Below are positions 63,930 to 64,000 of a stretch of 64,000 bases of DNA, piece by piece. Position 1 is the first letter of the stretch; each line of letters starts with the position of its first letter. A program made the position numbers and the translations under genes. The notes under the pieces are model-generated. The model made no database searches. It had not been told where the DNA came from and saw only the letters and a program-made list of their open reading frames with translations. The DNA is from Limanda limanda (taxonomy: Eukaryota > Chordata > Actinopteri > Pleuronectiformes > Pleuronectidae), in contig NW_026870563.1 in NCBI RefSeq assembly GCF_963576545.1, forward strand, positions 434,001 to 498,000, written 5' to 3'.

Positions 63930-64000
63930 GACTTGGAAAGTGGTTGCATCTGGACTAATTTGGGTCCTGCGGATCGATTGGTACCATCCCCGAGCTTGTA
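63930..64000 (+). repeat. Partial B monomer at the right edge
   Basis: The first 71 bp of a B unit, cut by the window end. The array evidently continues to the right. It corresponds to the B at 53330 (offset 10,600). Confidence 0.93.

Larger units (their letters stand above)
1..64000 (+). repeat. Two-monomer (A/B) satellite array with embedded telomere-type repeats, filling the window
   Basis: Every base belongs to a 163-bp A monomer or a 155-bp B monomer, all head-to-tail on one strand; the unit lengths sum exactly to 64,000. Complete B units start at 611, 1418, 1899, 2700, 3012, 3819, 4131, 4612, 5093, 5411, 6218, 7025, 7826, 8633, 9440 and 9921, then at each of these plus 10,280. They continue at 20676, 20994, 21801, 22608, 23415, 24222, 25029, 25510, 25991, 26309, 27116, 27760, 28404, 28885, 29366, 30173, 30980, 31787, 32594, 33075, 33556, 33874, 34681, 35162, 35643, 35961, 36768, 37738, 38865, 39183, 39984, 40790, 41597, 42404, 42885, 43366, 44173, 44980, 45292, 45773, 46254, 47061, 47542, 48349, 49156, 49637, 50118, 50436, 51243, 51724, 52205, 52523, 53330, 53648, 54129, 54610, 55417, 56224, 56536, 57017, 57498, 58142, 58623, 59430, 59748, 60229, 61036, 61843, 62324, 62805 and 63123. 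Everything between them is A. No gene, transposon or spacer interrupts the array. Eukaryotic subtelomeric or heterochromatic satellite is the best reading. Confidence 0.97.

Noticed and set aside
1..64000. CRISPR-like array (short conserved block with regular spacing)
   Set aside because: The 45-bp block recurs regularly, but the intervening 110-118 bp are themselves repeats of two types, not unique spacers. There are no cas genes and the TTAGGG content is eukaryotic.
1..64000. True terminal telomere
   Set aside because: TTAGGG occurs only as two or three hexamers inside each A, never as a long uninterrupted tract.
1..64000. rDNA intergenic spacer subrepeats
   Set aside because: No rRNA-like sequence borders or interrupts the array, and spacer subrepeats would be expected to be broken by rRNA genes within 64 kb.

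Overview
The whole 64 kb window is one uninterrupted, gene-free satellite DNA array. It is built from two related monomers in a single head-to-tail orientation. Monomer A is 163 bp and carries a telomere-type cassette, GGG(TTAGGG)3. Monomer B is 155 bp and has no telomeric sequence. I walked the window unit by unit, using the GACTT that opens every monomer as the unit boundary. The result is 121 bp of a partial A, 294 complete A, 103 complete B and a 71-bp partial B. Of the A units, 280 are 163 bp, 13 are 157 bp (one TTAGGG fewer) and one is 162 bp (one T lost from a T7 tract). These lengths sum to exactly 64,000, so no base is left for a gene, transposon or spacer.

Organism: TTAGGG is a eukaryotic telomere repeat, and a nucleosome-sized satellite in complex higher-order arrays points to a eukaryotic subtelomere, pericentromere or other heterochromatic block. 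TTAGGG telomeres occur in animals, fungi, many protists and some Asparagales plants, so the motif does not name the organism, and I recognise no marker gene. If the array keeps the polarity of a chromosome end (G-rich strand 5'->3' outward), the telomere would lie to the right; that is inference only.

Layout: B units punctuate runs of A. Of the 103 A runs that follow a B, 45 have 4 A, 34 have 2 and 18 have 1; only six have 3, 5 or 6. On top of this lies a nested hierarchy of duplications. Positions 18-20,613 repeat with an exact period of 10,280 bp (48 A + 16 B). The second half of that period, a 5.3-kb module (25 A + 8 B), is repeated again to about 25,990. From 26 to 38 kb are rearranged copies of the module, including a local 644-bp triplication, a 970-bp duplication and long 5-A and 6-A runs. 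From 42.4 to 59.6 kb are two copies of a ~6-kb block 11,244 bp apart. Between or inside them lie a 2,087-bp tandem duplication (48.3-52.9 kb) and a 1,606-bp one (58.1-61.4 kb). The window ends in further copies of the 48-53 kb blocks.

How the parts work together: A and B share the same frame of 5 + 79 + variable + 39 bp. The last 39 bp plus the first 6 bp of the next unit are identical in reference A and B. The first 79 bp match at 56 of 79 positions. The middle is a 40-bp telomeric cassette in A and an unrelated 32-bp segment in B. The array is therefore a nucleosome-scale ruler carrying a potential G-quadruplex in nearly every A. No coding sequence, RNA gene, origin or promoter can be supported.
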